Positions 25,497-34,201 of a stretch of DNA of 64,000 bases are shown one piece after another. The notes below the pieces were generated by a model. The model was not told where the DNA came from. It did not search any database and saw only the letters and a list, made by a program, of their open reading frames with translations. The position numbers and the translations under genes are program-made. Numbering within the stretch: the first letter of the stretch is position 1; the number at the start of each line of letters is the position of its first letter. The stretch is from Sphingomonadales bacterium (GTDB lineage: Bacteria > Pseudomonadota > Alphaproteobacteria > Sphingomonadales > Sphingomonadaceae), in the NCBI GenBank assembly GCA_025362295.1, contig JANYGX010000020.1:1-64000 (forward strand), in the 5' to 3' direction.

Positions 25497-26030
25497 TCAA
25501 GCCAGCCGCAACCAGATCAGCCTTAAATAATATTTGTTATACTCAATTAGCGTTGCCAAGGGCTGGAAGCCTGCACTTACAGGATCGGCCATAATTTCAG
25601 TGTCGGGCATACGGTCAGAGAACTCCAGCATTGCGCGGGGCATGTGAGAACGCGATGTGACAAGTTTTATCGATTTAAAATGGTGCATTTGAACCCACGC
25701 AGCCGCTTCAGCACCGTTACCAATAGTGTCTCCTGCACCGTAACCGATGTCGATGCAGCAATCGAACAGGCTGCGCGGTGCATCGTTATGGCCTGCAAGG
25801 TCATCGGCAGATGTCCCTTTATGAACACCAGAAATAAGCATGCGCTTGGCACGATGGTTTTCCAGCTCCAGCAAACCTAGCTTGATCCGACCCTCACCAC
25901 CGGTGAGCGCCACGATGCCATCAACGCGCTTGCCATCGTGGAGGTGTGCTTTGGGCAGGTGCGCGACAAACCATAGTAAACCCCCAAGCCAGAGAGCGAA
26001 GCCATAAATCAATATGCGGCGGAAAACCAC
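25497..26030 (-). CDS. DUF218 (YdcF/SanA-like) membrane-anchored protein
   Basis: The 177-residue protein starts at a GTG directly after the ftsX stop (TAAGTG), so it is translationally linked to ftsX. One N-terminal membrane segment (LIYGFALWLGGLLWFVAHL) precedes the DUF218 domain. That domain has VDGIVALTGGEGRIKLGLLEL, RMLISGVHKG, GNGAEAAAWVQ and LVTSRSHMPRAMLEF. Family members act in envelope integrity (SanA, ElyC), but the reaction is unclear. Grouping with ftsE/ftsX fits an envelope role. Confidence 0.85.
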   Translation of the reverse strand: MVFRRILIYGFALWLGGLLWFVAHLPKAHLHDGKRVDGIVALTGGEGRIKLGLLELENHRAKRMLISGVHKGTSADDLAGHNDAPRSLFDCCIDIGYGAGDTIGNGAEAAAWVQMHHFKSIKLVTSRSHMPRAMLEFSDRMPDTEIMADPVSAGFQPLATLIEYNKYYLRLIWLRLA

Positions 26031-26915
26031 TTATAATATCTCGCGCAAGGCACGAAACACAGTGATGCGCGCTGTTAGCATGGTCAGGGCTGCCGCGAAA
26101 ACAGGCAGCAACAACAGGCATATCCAGACAAAAGGCGAGAGTGACACTGAAGCGATCAACCCTTGACCCGCGCGTTGTGCCAGCCAGCCAAGCCCGATGA
26201 TTGTGATCAATCCGGCAACCAAGCCCAGGACACCGCCTATCAAGCCCTGAATTAAAAATCGCCTCTGGAATTCGTTTGCAATCAGGACATCAGGTGCCCC
26301 CATCATGTGGAGAATTTCAATTGTTGGGCGGTGCGATGAGAGGCCACCCCGCGTGCCAAAGGCAACAATTGCCACGGTCGCCAGAGCCACCAGCAAAACA
26401 ATAAGATTAGCCGTCCAGCCAATCGATTGGGTGAGTGTTGTGAGTTCACCCAGCCATTGCTGGTGCGTATCCAGCCTCGCTGATGGCACAATTGCTTTGA
26501 TTTGCGTTTCTATGGCCGCAAGCTGAACGTTGCTGGCATTGCTCGTCAACGTAATATCGATAAGAGCCGGCACTGGAAGATCATCCGTCACATTGCCAAC
26601 CCCAAGCCATGGCTCAAGCAAACTTGCAATCTGCGCTTTGCTGACGAGTTGTGCATTCGCAACACCATCTAAATGCGTGACGGCTGTTAGGGCAAGATTA
26701 GCCATTTTATCGCGTATGGCCGAATCAGGCGCAGAAATTTGCAATGTTGCTTTTTGAGCAAGATCCGCTGTCCAGCCGCTGGCAGCCCCGCGCAAACCAA
26801 AACCACCGGCAATAGCCAGCGCACATAAATACACCATCACAGCAATAACCCATGGCAAAATACCATATGATTCTTTTGCATCAGGCAACAAGCGCATGGG
26901 AGGTTCAGTAGCCAA
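26031..26915 (-). CDS. ftsX: Cell-division protein FtsX
   Basis: FtsX is the transmembrane partner of FtsE and transmits signals to periplasmic peptidoglycan hydrolases at the septum. The 294-residue product has four predicted membrane segments, one after the cytoplasmic N-terminus and three in the C-terminal half. A periplasmic domain lies between the first two (VSKAQIASLLEPWLG region). The cytoplasmic coupling segment includes IEILHMMGAPDVLIANEFQR. It follows ftsE by 9 bp. Confidence 0.92.
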   Translation of the reverse strand: MATEPPMRLLPDAKESYGILPWVIAVMVYLCALAIAGGFGLRGAASGWTADLAQKATLQISAPDSAIRDKMANLALTAVTHLDGVANAQLVSKAQIASLLEPWLGVGNVTDDLPVPALIDITLTSNASNVQLAAIETQIKAIVPSARLDTHQQWLGELTTLTQSIGWTANLIVLLVALATVAIVAFGTRGGLSSHRPTIEILHMMGAPDVLIANEFQRRFLIQGLIGGVLGLVAGLITIIGLGWLAQRAGQGLIASVSLSPFVWICLLLLPVFAAALTMLTARITVFRALREIL

Positions 26916-26924
26916 GTCTGTGCC

Positions 26925-27665
26925 TTACGTGAAAAGGGATAAGGGGCTGGATGAACGAACAGCAGCGTAAGCGGATGGCGTTGCTGGCCTGCCTATGGTT
27001 GTCAGTTCACCTTTTTCCAGACGCATGATGTGGGCATTGGTCATGCGCTCAATCAGGTGCATATCGTGGCTAGCAACGATGGTTGTGGTGCCCAGTTTGT
27101 TTAGTTCATAAAACAGGTGCATAAGACGGTAAGCCATATCGGGGTCAACGTTGCCGGTAGGCTCGTCTGCAACCAACAGGTCTGGCCTGCCGATGACAGC
27201 ACGAGCGATGGCAAGCCTTTGTTGCTCACCGCCAGAAAGAGTAGGAGGCGTAGCGTGCATGCGATCAGCAAGCCCTACCCAGGCCAGAAGTTCCTGGACG
27301 TGGCCCCTGATCTCGCTCTCGCGTGCCCCGGATATGCGCAGTGGCAGTGCGACATTTTCGTATGCCGAAAGGTGATTTAATAGTCTAAACTCTTGAAATA
27401 CAACGCCAATTCTACGACGAAGGGGTGGTAATGCGTCACGTTTCAGAGTAACCACATCCTCTCCGAACAGCGAAATCAAACCACGTGATGGGCGCTGCGC
27501 CAGATACAACAGTTTTAGAAGAGAAGATTTTCCGGCACCGGAAGGCCCTGTGAGGAAATGAAATGAGCCCGGTTCCAGTGAAAACGTTACGTCACGCAGC
27601 ACTTCAGAGCCAATTCCATAGCGAAGGCCAACATTTTCAAAACGAACCACGGGTGCTGTAGACAT
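26925..27665 (-). CDS. ftsE: Cell-division ATP-binding protein FtsE
   Basis: FtsE is the ABC ATPase that works with FtsX at the division site. The ATG before STAPVVRFENV is used because a longer in-frame reading adds about 46 residues without family similarity. The domain has GPSGAGKSS near residue 36, FQEFRLLNHLSAYENVALP, the signature LSGGEQQRLAIARAV, Walker B LLVADEPTGNVD and the switch histidine in VASHD. The C-terminus is slightly longer than in E. coli FtsE. Confidence 0.93.
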   Translation of the reverse strand: MSTAPVVRFENVGLRYGIGSEVLRDVTFSLEPGSFHFLTGPSGAGKSSLLKLLYLAQRPSRGLISLFGEDVVTLKRDALPPLRRRIGVVFQEFRLLNHLSAYENVALPLRISGARESEIRGHVQELLAWVGLADRMHATPPTLSGGEQQRLAIARAVIGRPDLLVADEPTGNVDPDMAYRLMHLFYELNKLGTTTIVASHDMHLIERMTNAHIMRLEKGELTTIGRPATPSAYAAVRSSSPLSLFT

Positions 27666-27803
27666 TTTTCTTTCATGACATGGGCGCAAGGTTCCGTCTA
27701 GGGATGATATTATATGGCACGAAGCCAGTGAAGTGAAGGGCTTGGCTTCATGACGGGGACGCTGTAGTAAAGCTGTAATTAGAATTATAACGCTCTGGAC
27801 CAT

Positions 27804-28727
27804 ATGCTTTTAACCTGCCCCAGCTGCAAAGCGCGCTATCTCGTGGCTGATACCGTGATCGGACCAAGCGGCAGACGTGTGCGTTGTGCAACCTGCAAGG
27901 AAGTTTGGCAGCAATCCCCACCGGTTGAAGAGGCGCACAGGGATATTATCGGTCGCGATATATCTCATGCTCAAGCTGGTTCTGCCACTTTGCCACGAGA
28001 ACCCCAGTTTTCCATGAGTGGCTTTCAGCCAGTTGCCATGTCCCAAACGGGCTTCCTCAAAGCCCGTGGTGACGCTAAGGCATCAGCAACCCCGGCACTT
28101 CAGGGATTTAACATGAAGATGTCGCAGGCGGACGCTTCTAATGAGGAAACGCCGACATTTAAGCGACATCCTGCGGGAATAAACCCGTTTGAAGAAGAGC
28201 GTCCTCGCAGCCAAGCGGCTGTGATGGCACAGGAAATTTCCAGAGTAAGTTCGCGGAAACGACGCGGTCGGCAAACCGGCACATACTGGCTTGCCGGTGG
28301 ATTTGGTTTGTTATTATTGGGTAATATATATTTTTGGTCCGATTCGGTTGGCCGATTTGTTAAAGGCTTGGTGCCGGGTGTCGCCAGCCTGCATATACCG
28401 GGCTCTAAAAAAACAACCTCCACAGATGCTGTGTCAGCGCTCAAGATTGCGTATACCAAACCGTCCCCGATAATGCGTGGTGGTCACAAGGTGCTGCCAA
28501 TATCTGGGACCATCAGTAACCCGACGTCCAACACTTTGTCAGTGCCGCGTTTGCATGGCGTTTTGCTTGACGGTGGTGGCAAAGAGATTTTTAGCTGGAG
28601 CTTTCCAGCACCGACTGTCGATCTGGCGACTGGACAAACCACCACATTTGATACAGAGGCCAACGATATACCGGACAATGCCAAATCCCTGCGGATAGGG
28701 TTTGAAAATTCCGGCTCTTCAAATTGA
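27804..28727 (+). CDS. MJ0042-type zinc-ribbon, membrane-anchored DUF3426-like protein
   Basis: The first 35 residues are an MJ0042 zinc ribbon with two CxxC pairs (CPSCKARYLV and VRCATCKEVW). A long polar linker follows, then one membrane segment near residue 160 (WLAGGFGLLLLGNIYFW). The C-terminal beta-rich domain (LPISGTISNPTSNTLSVPRL) resembles DUF3426. The function is unknown. The gene is divergent from ftsE, an arrangement common in alphaproteobacteria, and a link to division or envelope control is inferred only from that. A receiver gene follows after 15 bp. Confidence 0.85.
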   Translation: MLLTCPSCKARYLVADTVIGPSGRRVRCATCKEVWQQSPPVEEAHRDIIGRDISHAQAGSATLPREPQFSMSGFQPVAMSQTGFLKARGDAKASATPALQGFNMKMSQADASNEETPTFKRHPAGINPFEEERPRSQAAVMAQEISRVSSRKRRGRQTGTYWLAGGFGLLLLGNIYFWSDSVGRFVKGLVPGVASLHIPGSKKTTSTDAVSALKIAYTKPSPIMRGGHKVLPISGTISNPTSNTLSVPRLHGVLLDGGGKEIFSWSFPAPTVDLATGQTTTFDTEANDIPDNAKSLRIGFENSGSSN

Positions 28728-28742
28728 GTAACGAGTGAGTGT

Positions 28743-29102
28743 ATGGCGCGTATCCTGGTTGCGGAAGATAACGACAGTGTTAGGGAATATGTTGAGCGGG
28801 GGCTGAAAAGCTTCGATCATAGCGTTGTTTGCGTTGCCGACGGTGGCACTGCACTGCACACATTACAGAATGAAGATTTTGATCTGCTGATCACAGACAT
28901 TGTGATGCCAGTGATGGACGGCATTGCACTCGCACTTTCGGTTGCAGACTTTAAATCGCACATGCCGATCATCATGATGTCTGGTTATGCGATTGAACGC
29001 CAGCGCGCGTATAACCTGCAGGATTTGATCACCGAGGTCATCAGCAAGCCTTTTACATTGGCGGAGCTGCGCAAGGCCGTTGACAAAATTTTGGGCGTTT
29101 AG
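28743..29102 (+). CDS. cpdR: CpdR-like single-domain response regulator
   Basis: This is a 119-residue stand-alone receiver with the acidic pair in VAEDNDSVREY, the phosphoacceptor aspartate in LLITDIVMPVMDG near residue 52, the conserved Ser of IMMSGYA and the lysine of ISKPFT. The segment ERQRAYNLQDLITEVISKPF closely follows CpdR, the ClpXP-adaptor receiver of the alphaproteobacterial cell cycle. No kinase lies nearby, and in known systems CckA-ChpT phosphorylates CpdR. The stop codon overlaps that of the convergent NUDIX gene. Confidence 0.85.
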   Translation: MARILVAEDNDSVREYVERGLKSFDHSVVCVADGGTALHTLQNEDFDLLITDIVMPVMDGIALALSVADFKSHMPIIMMSGYAIERQRAYNLQDLITEVISKPFTLAELRKAVDKILGV

Positions 29103-29935
29103 GTTTTTTTGATTTCGTTAAACACCACTCCCAATCCGCGACGTGCAGCACTGTTGCTGTCCAGCACTTCCCAATGCTCGTCGATGCCCGGAGCGCAAGG
29201 GCTATATAATCCAATAACGCCATTGCGCGTCTGCACTGCTGGTTGAATTGGAGTGGGTGCTTTGGCTTTGGCATCTGCAAGAGCTTCTGCAACGGAGTGA
29301 TACCTTTGAAGGCGACTCAAAACCAGTCTGGTGGGGCTCATTAGCAAACGCTGTTCGGAATCACCCAACGCCAGTGCGGCTTTAGCCGTAATCCAGTGGG
29401 CTTCGACAATTTCATGGTTATCAACTTCAGGCACCTGATCATCTGGAGCAGGGGCAATAAAAAAACGTGTATCAAAGCGCTTTGGCGCAAGCGTTGGCCC
29501 GATAATATGGGCAAAAGGCACCACGAGATCCAGAGCAAGCACCAGCCCGGCGTCCCGCAGTAGCGCGCCAAAATCAGACTGTCCCGAATCGATTGTGGTT
29601 CGAAAAGCACCAAGAGTGTTTAGGGTATCGATGCCCGGGCTGCACCTGTCAGGATAAAATGCTAATAATAGTCCGGCTTCTTCAAAGGCCTCACGAACGG
29701 CAGCTACAGCATAAGGTGTGTTTGTAATATCAAGGGCATGGCGGCTGGAAATGGCTGCGCCCATATTTTCGGGTTGATCCTGCGCAATCAGCTTGCCGCC
29801 CGGAAACACCATTGCATTTGCAGCAAAAGACAACCCGGCGTTGCGCACCACCATAAAAACCTCAATGCCGACACTGCTGTCACGAACAAACAAAATGGAA
29901 GCCGCAGGTTTTGGTAGTTGAGGAGATGCAATCAT
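29099..29935 (-). CDS. NUDIX hydrolase
   Basis: The 278-residue protein has a NUDIX domain at its N-terminus. The VFPGGKL turn near residue 45 leads, after an insert, to AAVREAFEEAGLLL, the metal-binding part of the NUDIX box. The insert between the glycine and the REXXEE part, and the long C-terminal extension, resemble the NUDT19-like CoA or nucleotide-sugar hydrolase group more than MutT. The substrate is not assignable from sequence. Confidence 0.85.
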   Translation of the reverse strand: MIASPQLPKPAASILFVRDSSVGIEVFMVVRNAGLSFAANAMVFPGGKLIAQDQPENMGAAISSRHALDITNTPYAVAAVREAFEEAGLLLAFYPDRCSPGIDTLNTLGAFRTTIDSGQSDFGALLRDAGLVLALDLVVPFAHIIGPTLAPKRFDTRFFIAPAPDDQVPEVDNHEIVEAHWITAKAALALGDSEQRLLMSPTRLVLSRLQRYHSVAEALADAKAKAPTPIQPAVQTRNGVIGLYSPCAPGIDEHWEVLDSNSAARRGLGVVFNEIKKT

Positions 29936-30011
29936 AGCTTTTTTGATAAAGGCTTTCTTTCACAGCGCCTAGCGGGTATCGCTTCTGTTCAGTGTTTCTT
30001 TTGAGTGTCTT

Positions 30012-31262
30012 ATGCCCCGCCCACCGCTACTAATGCTTGTGCAGCGCTTGCCATACCCTCCTAACAAGGGGGAGAAAATCCGGCACTACAATATACTAAA
30101 GCATCTCGCTGAGAGCCACGACATCTATCTTGGTACGCTGATTGATGATCCTCTTGATTGGGAAAATGTTAAGGGTCTGCAATCGTTAGTCAAGGAAATC
30201 AAAGTCGTTGGCATTCAAAAATCGGCTGCGTATCTGGGTATGGGTGCGCGCTGGCTTGGGGGGATGCCGCTGAGTTTCGGTTTTTTTCAGAATGCTGCAC
30301 TGCAAACCTGGGTAAATGATATTATCAAACGAGTCAGGCCTGAAATTGCTGTGTTATGTTCATCTAACACGGCACCTTATCTAATGCGTACAGGCTACCG
30401 GCCAAAATGCGTGATTGCCGACTTTACGGATGTCGATTCGCAAAAATGGGAAGATTATGTGCCAACCAAGCGCGGACCCATGCGCTGGGTCTACGCCGAA
30501 GAAGCCAGACGGGTGCGGCGTGCAGAAATTCAAATTGCCAGCGCATCTGATGCTGTAACGTTTGTGTCCGCTGAGGAAACGGCACTGTTCAAAACGGTCT
30601 GCCCGACGGTTGCTGACAAAGCCCATGCGGTTAGTAACGGGGTCGATATCGAATATTTTAATCCGGCATTTAAAGCGCCGTCGCCACTGCCGCATGGTCC
30701 GAATTTTGTTTTCACGGGTACGATGGATTACTGGCCGAATGTGAATGCTGTTGTCTGGTTCGCCGAACACGTCTGGCCAAGTGTTCACGCGGCGTTGCCG
30801 GGCGCACATTTTGCTATCGCTGGTGGTAAACCAAATGCTGAGGTGCAAAAACTGTCAACATTACCAGGCATTATTGTAACAGGGCGTATTCCGGATGTAA
30901 GACCGTATATGGCCGCAGCCACCGCCATCGTTGCACCGCTACAGATTGCGCGCGGCATACAAAACAAAGTGCTGGAAGGTATGGCGATGGGCAAGCCCGT
31001 TATCTGTTCTCCCGGTGCCTTGACGGGCATTGCCGCTATTCCCAGCACGCATATCTGGCAGGCGGATAGCCCTGCGACCTGGCAGGATGCCTGTACTGCG
31101 CTGGCAACTCAAAAAGATATCTCAGACGCGCTTGGAAAAGCTGCCCGGCAGTTTGTTGTGGACCATTTTAGCTGGTCATCCGTGCTCAAGCCGCTTGATG
31201 ATTTGATCAAACCCTTTCTGCTGCAACGCACCAATTCTGACGTGTCAAGTGGCGAAAAATGA
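30012..31262 (+). CDS. TIGR03087-like PEP-CTERM/XrtA-associated glycosyltransferase
   Basis: This is a GT4-fold sugar transferase of 416 residues. The N-terminal domain starts with LVQRLPYPPNKGEKIRHYN, a hallmark of the TIGR03087 group linked to exosortase/PEP-CTERM systems. The C-terminal donor domain has VSNGVDIEYF, VFTGTMDYWPNVNAV and the ARGIQNKVLEGMAMGKPVI segment that holds the nucleotide-sugar-binding glutamates. It probably adds a sugar in exopolysaccharide synthesis. The two PEP-CTERM proteins in this window support the association, although the exosortase itself is elsewhere. Confidence 0.82.
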   Translation: MPRPPLLMLVQRLPYPPNKGEKIRHYNILKHLAESHDIYLGTLIDDPLDWENVKGLQSLVKEIKVVGIQKSAAYLGMGARWLGGMPLSFGFFQNAALQTWVNDIIKRVRPEIAVLCSSNTAPYLMRTGYRPKCVIADFTDVDSQKWEDYVPTKRGPMRWVYAEEARRVRRAEIQIASASDAVTFVSAEETALFKTVCPTVADKAHAVSNGVDIEYFNPAFKAPSPLPHGPNFVFTGTMDYWPNVNAVVWFAEHVWPSVHAALPGAHFAIAGGKPNAEVQKLSTLPGIIVTGRIPDVRPYMAAATAIVAPLQIARGIQNKVLEGMAMGKPVICSPGALTGIAAIPSTHIWQADSPATWQDACTALATQKDISDALGKAARQFVVDHFSWSSVLKPLDDLIKPFLLQRTNSDVSSGEK

Positions 31263-31465
31263 AAAAAGCCATTGCGGCGACTTTGTGGTGTCGATAACAG
31301 AATGATTGTGTCAAAAAAGTTGTTGAGCATGTATTATGCTTATTGCTAAAAAATAACTTGCTGATGCAATGCTCCTGAGGAGGGGGCGACCTGCCATGGC
31401 GTAACGCGAGCAAGTTTTTCGTTGCGCTTAATAATAATAGTGAAGCTGGAGGAAAAACCTCACAC

Positions 31466-32122
31466 ATGTCTTATGCTGATAGAAAAGAATTTGGCCCACG
31501 GCAGGCAACAGCGTTGGGTTTATCCCTGCTGTTGATTAGCTTTTTAAGCTGGGCATTTATCAACGGCCTTGTCGTCAAGGTTATGAAAATTGCTGTGGGT
31601 CCAGTGAAGCTGATCAAACCGAAAGATTTACCACCACCACCTGATACCCCACCACCGCCACCACCAAAATTGGATGAAGTGCCGCCTTACGTGCCGCCAC
31701 CTGAGGTTGATGTGAATGTGCCTCAAGTGAATACAGCGCCAGCTATACAAACGCAAAACGTGGTTGAGAAGCCAAAAGAGCGTGTTGTGGAACCGCCTCC
31801 GCCGCCGCCTCCACCGCCTGTGGCTCACAAAATTATAGCAGCTGATGCATCAAGTGTGGCCAAGGCAATCAGGAATTCTGCTGATTATTACCCACCTCGC
31901 GCCATAGAACTCAAACAGCAGGGCACGTCTGTATGCTCTTACATTGTGCCCGTTACTGGTCGAACCCAGGATGCTAAATGTGAAGGTGGTAGTGACTTGC
32001 TTGATCGCGCAGCCGAGAAGCTGATTAACAATCAAAAAGTCAAACCAGCGACCGAAGATGGTACACCAATTGCCACATCAGCGAGAGTGAAGGTCACATG
32101 GGTATTGCCTAAAGATGAATAA
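31466..32122 (+). CDS. tonB: TonB energy-transducing protein
   Basis: TonB carries proton-motive energy from ExbB/ExbD to outer-membrane receptors. The 218-residue product has one N-terminal membrane anchor (ALGLSLLLISFLSWAFING) and a proline-rich periplasmic spacer with PPPPDTPPPPPPK and EPPPPPPPPP runs. A C-terminal TonB domain contains YYPPRAIELKQQGTSVCSYIV. GGAGG stands rather far (13 nt) from the ATG. It heads the exbB-exbD-exbD operon. Confidence 0.93.
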   Translation: MSYADRKEFGPRQATALGLSLLLISFLSWAFINGLVVKVMKIAVGPVKLIKPKDLPPPPDTPPPPPPKLDEVPPYVPPPEVDVNVPQVNTAPAIQTQNVVEKPKERVVEPPPPPPPPPVAHKIIAADASSVAKAIRNSADYYPPRAIELKQQGTSVCSYIVPVTGRTQDAKCEGGSDLLDRAAEKLINNQKVKPATEDGTPIATSARVKVTWVLPKDE

Positions 32123-32186
32123 AATAATTTCATTACAACTCTAAACAATGCACCGAATTAAATTGATAAACGAAGGATACACAACT

Positions 32187-32999
32187 ATGAAAAACAAAAT
32201 TTCCAATCTGGTTTTGAGCACATCTGTACTCGCATTTACATCGCTTCCGGCCTTTGCGCAGGATGTTGCAGCGCCTGCTGCAGCGGCTGCCACATCTGAT
32301 GCCGCCGATCAATTCGGTTTTGGTCCTGCCATGAAACAGGGCGGATTGCTGACACAATCGACAGTCGGCATCATGGCCATCATGTCCATTGCATCGCTAT
32401 ATATTATTTTCACGCGACTTTGGGATCAACGCGATATTCTAAACCAGTCCAAAGAACTTGATAAAAAATTCTGGACCGCTGGCAGCATCCGCGAGGGCGC
32501 AGACAAGCTCGACAAGAACAGTGCATTCCGTCAAATCGTTGATGATGGTATGCGCGCCGCGCAACACCATGAAGGTAAATTGACAGACAAGATTGACCGT
32601 CACGAGTGGATCACGATGTCGCTGCAACGTTCGGTCAACAGCATCACCGGTCGTTTACAAAACGGTTTGGCTCTTCTGGCTACAGTGGGTTCGACGGCAC
32701 CGTTTGTCGGTCTGTTTGGTACGGTGGTCGGTATTTACCGCGCGTTGATCAAAATTGCTGAAGCTGGTCAGGCCTCCATCGACAAAGTGGCTGGCCCGGT
32801 CGGTGAAGCTTTGATCATGACGGCTATCGGTCTTGCTGTCGCTGTGCCTGCGGTTATGGGTTATAACTGGCTCATTCGTCGCAACAAAACAGTGATCGAC
32901 AAAATCAATCAGTTTTCAAGCGATGTGCATGCCTTCCTGATGTCCGGTGCACGTGTGCCTTCAGGCTCACCAGCCATGGCTGCACCAATCAAAAAATAA
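32187..32999 (+). CDS. exbB: ExbB proton-channel protein (MotA/TolQ/ExbB family)
   Basis: The start at KNKISNLVL is preferred because AAGGA lies upstream and a signal peptide (LVLSTSVLAFTSLPAFAQ) begins directly there. The 270-residue product has an N-terminal periplasmic Ala-rich stretch and three membrane segments. The proton-channel region reads LLATVGSTAPFVGLFGTVVGIYRAL. ExbB pentamers surround ExbD dimers and power TonB. A strong hairpin follows the stop by 9 bp. Confidence 0.94.
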   Translation: MKNKISNLVLSTSVLAFTSLPAFAQDVAAPAAAAATSDAADQFGFGPAMKQGGLLTQSTVGIMAIMSIASLYIIFTRLWDQRDILNQSKELDKKFWTAGSIREGADKLDKNSAFRQIVDDGMRAAQHHEGKLTDKIDRHEWITMSLQRSVNSITGRLQNGLALLATVGSTAPFVGLFGTVVGIYRALIKIAEAGQASIDKVAGPVGEALIMTAIGLAVAVPAVMGYNWLIRRNKTVIDKINQFSSDVHAFLMSGARVPSGSPAMAAPIKK

Positions 33000-33007
33000 T
33001 ATGTCTA

Positions 33008-33038
33008 GGGGCAGATACAATTAATTTGTATCTGCCCC
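33008..33038 (+). promoter_or_regulatory. Intercistronic hairpin between exbB and exbD
   Basis: GGGGCAGATACAA and TTGTATCTGCCCC pair perfectly over 13 bp around a TTAAT loop. It starts 9 bp after the exbB stop and ends about 30 bp before the exbD start. No T-tract follows, so it is not a classical terminator. It could protect the 3' end of an upstream tonB-exbB transcript or act as a partial terminator, giving more ExbB than ExbD. Confidence 0.7.
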
Positions 33039-33067
33039 GTTGATCTCAAGTTCAAGGAGTTTGGCCC

Positions 33068-33529
33068 ATGGCCATGAGTATGCCAGCCGAAGAAGAAGAC
33101 GGCGCAATGTCTAACATCAACACAACACCGCTTGTTGATGTTATGCTCGTTCTTCTCATAATCTTTCTCATCACCATTCCGGCTGCCATTCAGACGGTAA
33201 AGGTGCAACTGCCCAAGGTGAACAACCAGCCCACAACCACCAAGCCGGAAAATATCATTGTCGGCGTGGATCAGGACGGTGCCTATTACTGGAACGCCTA
33301 TCGCATGGATGGTGGCAAGGACGCACTCAAAGCGCGCATCAAGGATCGTGTGCTTGCGGCCTGCCCGGGTGGGCATTGTACTGATATAAAAAACCTGCCT
33401 GAGGTTCACCTGCGTGCCGATGTCAATACCAATTGGTCATTTATAGGTGCAGCCATTGCTGTTGCCCAAAGCGTCGGCATCCAGAAGGTGGCTTTCATTT
33501 CAGAACAAGATCGGCCCATGGCTCGCTAA
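33068..33529 (+). CDS. exbD: ExbD/TolR family protein (first copy)
   Basis: The 153-residue protein has a single membrane helix with the proton-path aspartate in NTTPLVDVMLVLLIIFLITIP. A periplasmic domain follows, ending IAVAQSVGIQKVAFISEQ. The sequence CPGGHC in the periplasmic part could form a disulfide, which the second copy lacks. AAGGAG is 8 nt before the ATG. Confidence 0.93.
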   Translation: MAMSMPAEEEDGAMSNINTTPLVDVMLVLLIIFLITIPAAIQTVKVQLPKVNNQPTTTKPENIIVGVDQDGAYYWNAYRMDGGKDALKARIKDRVLAACPGGHCTDIKNLPEVHLRADVNTNWSFIGAAIAVAQSVGIQKVAFISEQDRPMAR

Positions 33530-33566
33530 CACAGCCTGGCGCTATTAATTCGAGAGGACTTTAACT

Positions 33567-33986
33567 ATGGCAATGGCATCAGGTACTGCAGAAGGCGAGC
33601 CAATGGCCGAAATGAACACGACGCCACTGATTGACGTCATGCTCGTGCTGCTCATTATGTTCATTATCAGCATTCCACCGCAAACTCACGCTTCAAAGAT
33701 AGACATGCCGCCGCCAACACCGCCGACGGATATCAAACCGCCCAAGCACACGATTGGTGTGACCTTTGAAAATCAGATTCTCTGGGACAACGCGCCGGTT
33801 ACTTTTGAGCAGATGAACACGTATCTGACGGCTGAAGGCCAGAAAGCTGAAGAACAGCAGGCCGAAATTCATATCAATCCTGATGGCTTCTCCAAATATG
33901 ATGTAACTGCAAAAATAGTTGCGGCCGTTCAACTGGCCAATATCAAAAAGATGGGTTTTGAGGACAACCAACAATACGCACAGTAG
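33567..33986 (+). CDS. exbD: ExbD/TolR family protein (second copy)
   Basis: The 139-residue protein has the ExbD membrane helix NTTPLIDVMLVLLIMFIISIP with its aspartate and a periplasmic domain. It differs clearly from the upstream copy in the periplasmic part (PPPTPPTDIKPPKHTIGV), so the duplication is old. Paired exbD genes after exbB are typical of Ton systems in sphingomonads, caulobacters and xanthomonads, where one ExbD2 can be specific to certain receptors. Confidence 0.93.
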   Translation: MAMASGTAEGEPMAEMNTTPLIDVMLVLLIMFIISIPPQTHASKIDMPPPTPPTDIKPPKHTIGVTFENQILWDNAPVTFEQMNTYLTAEGQKAEEQQAEIHINPDGFSKYDVTAKIVAAVQLANIKKMGFEDNQQYAQ

Positions 33987-34005
33987 TGCTAAATCTCTTG
34001 CGTCA

Positions 34006-34024
34006 TTCCGGACTTGATCCGGAA
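34006..34024. repeat. Dispersed palindromic repeat (GTCATTCCGGA type)
   Basis: TTCCGGA and TCCGGAA pair around CTTGA within GCGTCATTCCGGACTTGATC, a widespread alphaproteobacterial extragenic motif. It lies after exbD, in the gap before the TPR-protein gene. A related half is seen near 63323 (GTCATTCCGGAATCC). Confidence 0.55.
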
Positions 34025-34201
34025 CCTCAGACCGAGGTTTCGTATTTTAACGATTATGCAACATGGCCTGAAGTTTTCGGTCATATAAGGAATGCTGCAT
34101 TTACACATCTCATCTCTTGTATTCCTTGGTAATATATATTAATTTTCAGTTCATCCGCTAGCGTTATTGATTGCGTTTGAATAACAAAAAAGGAAAACCA
34201 C

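Noticed and set aside
30012-31262. Complete exosortase/EPS locus around the TIGR03087-like gene
   Set aside because: Neighbours are a NUDIX hydrolase and tonB; no exosortase, kinase or polymerase gene is visible.
33068-33986. Recent tandem duplication of exbD
   Set aside because: The periplasmic parts are clearly different, so the pair is an old and family-typical arrangement.
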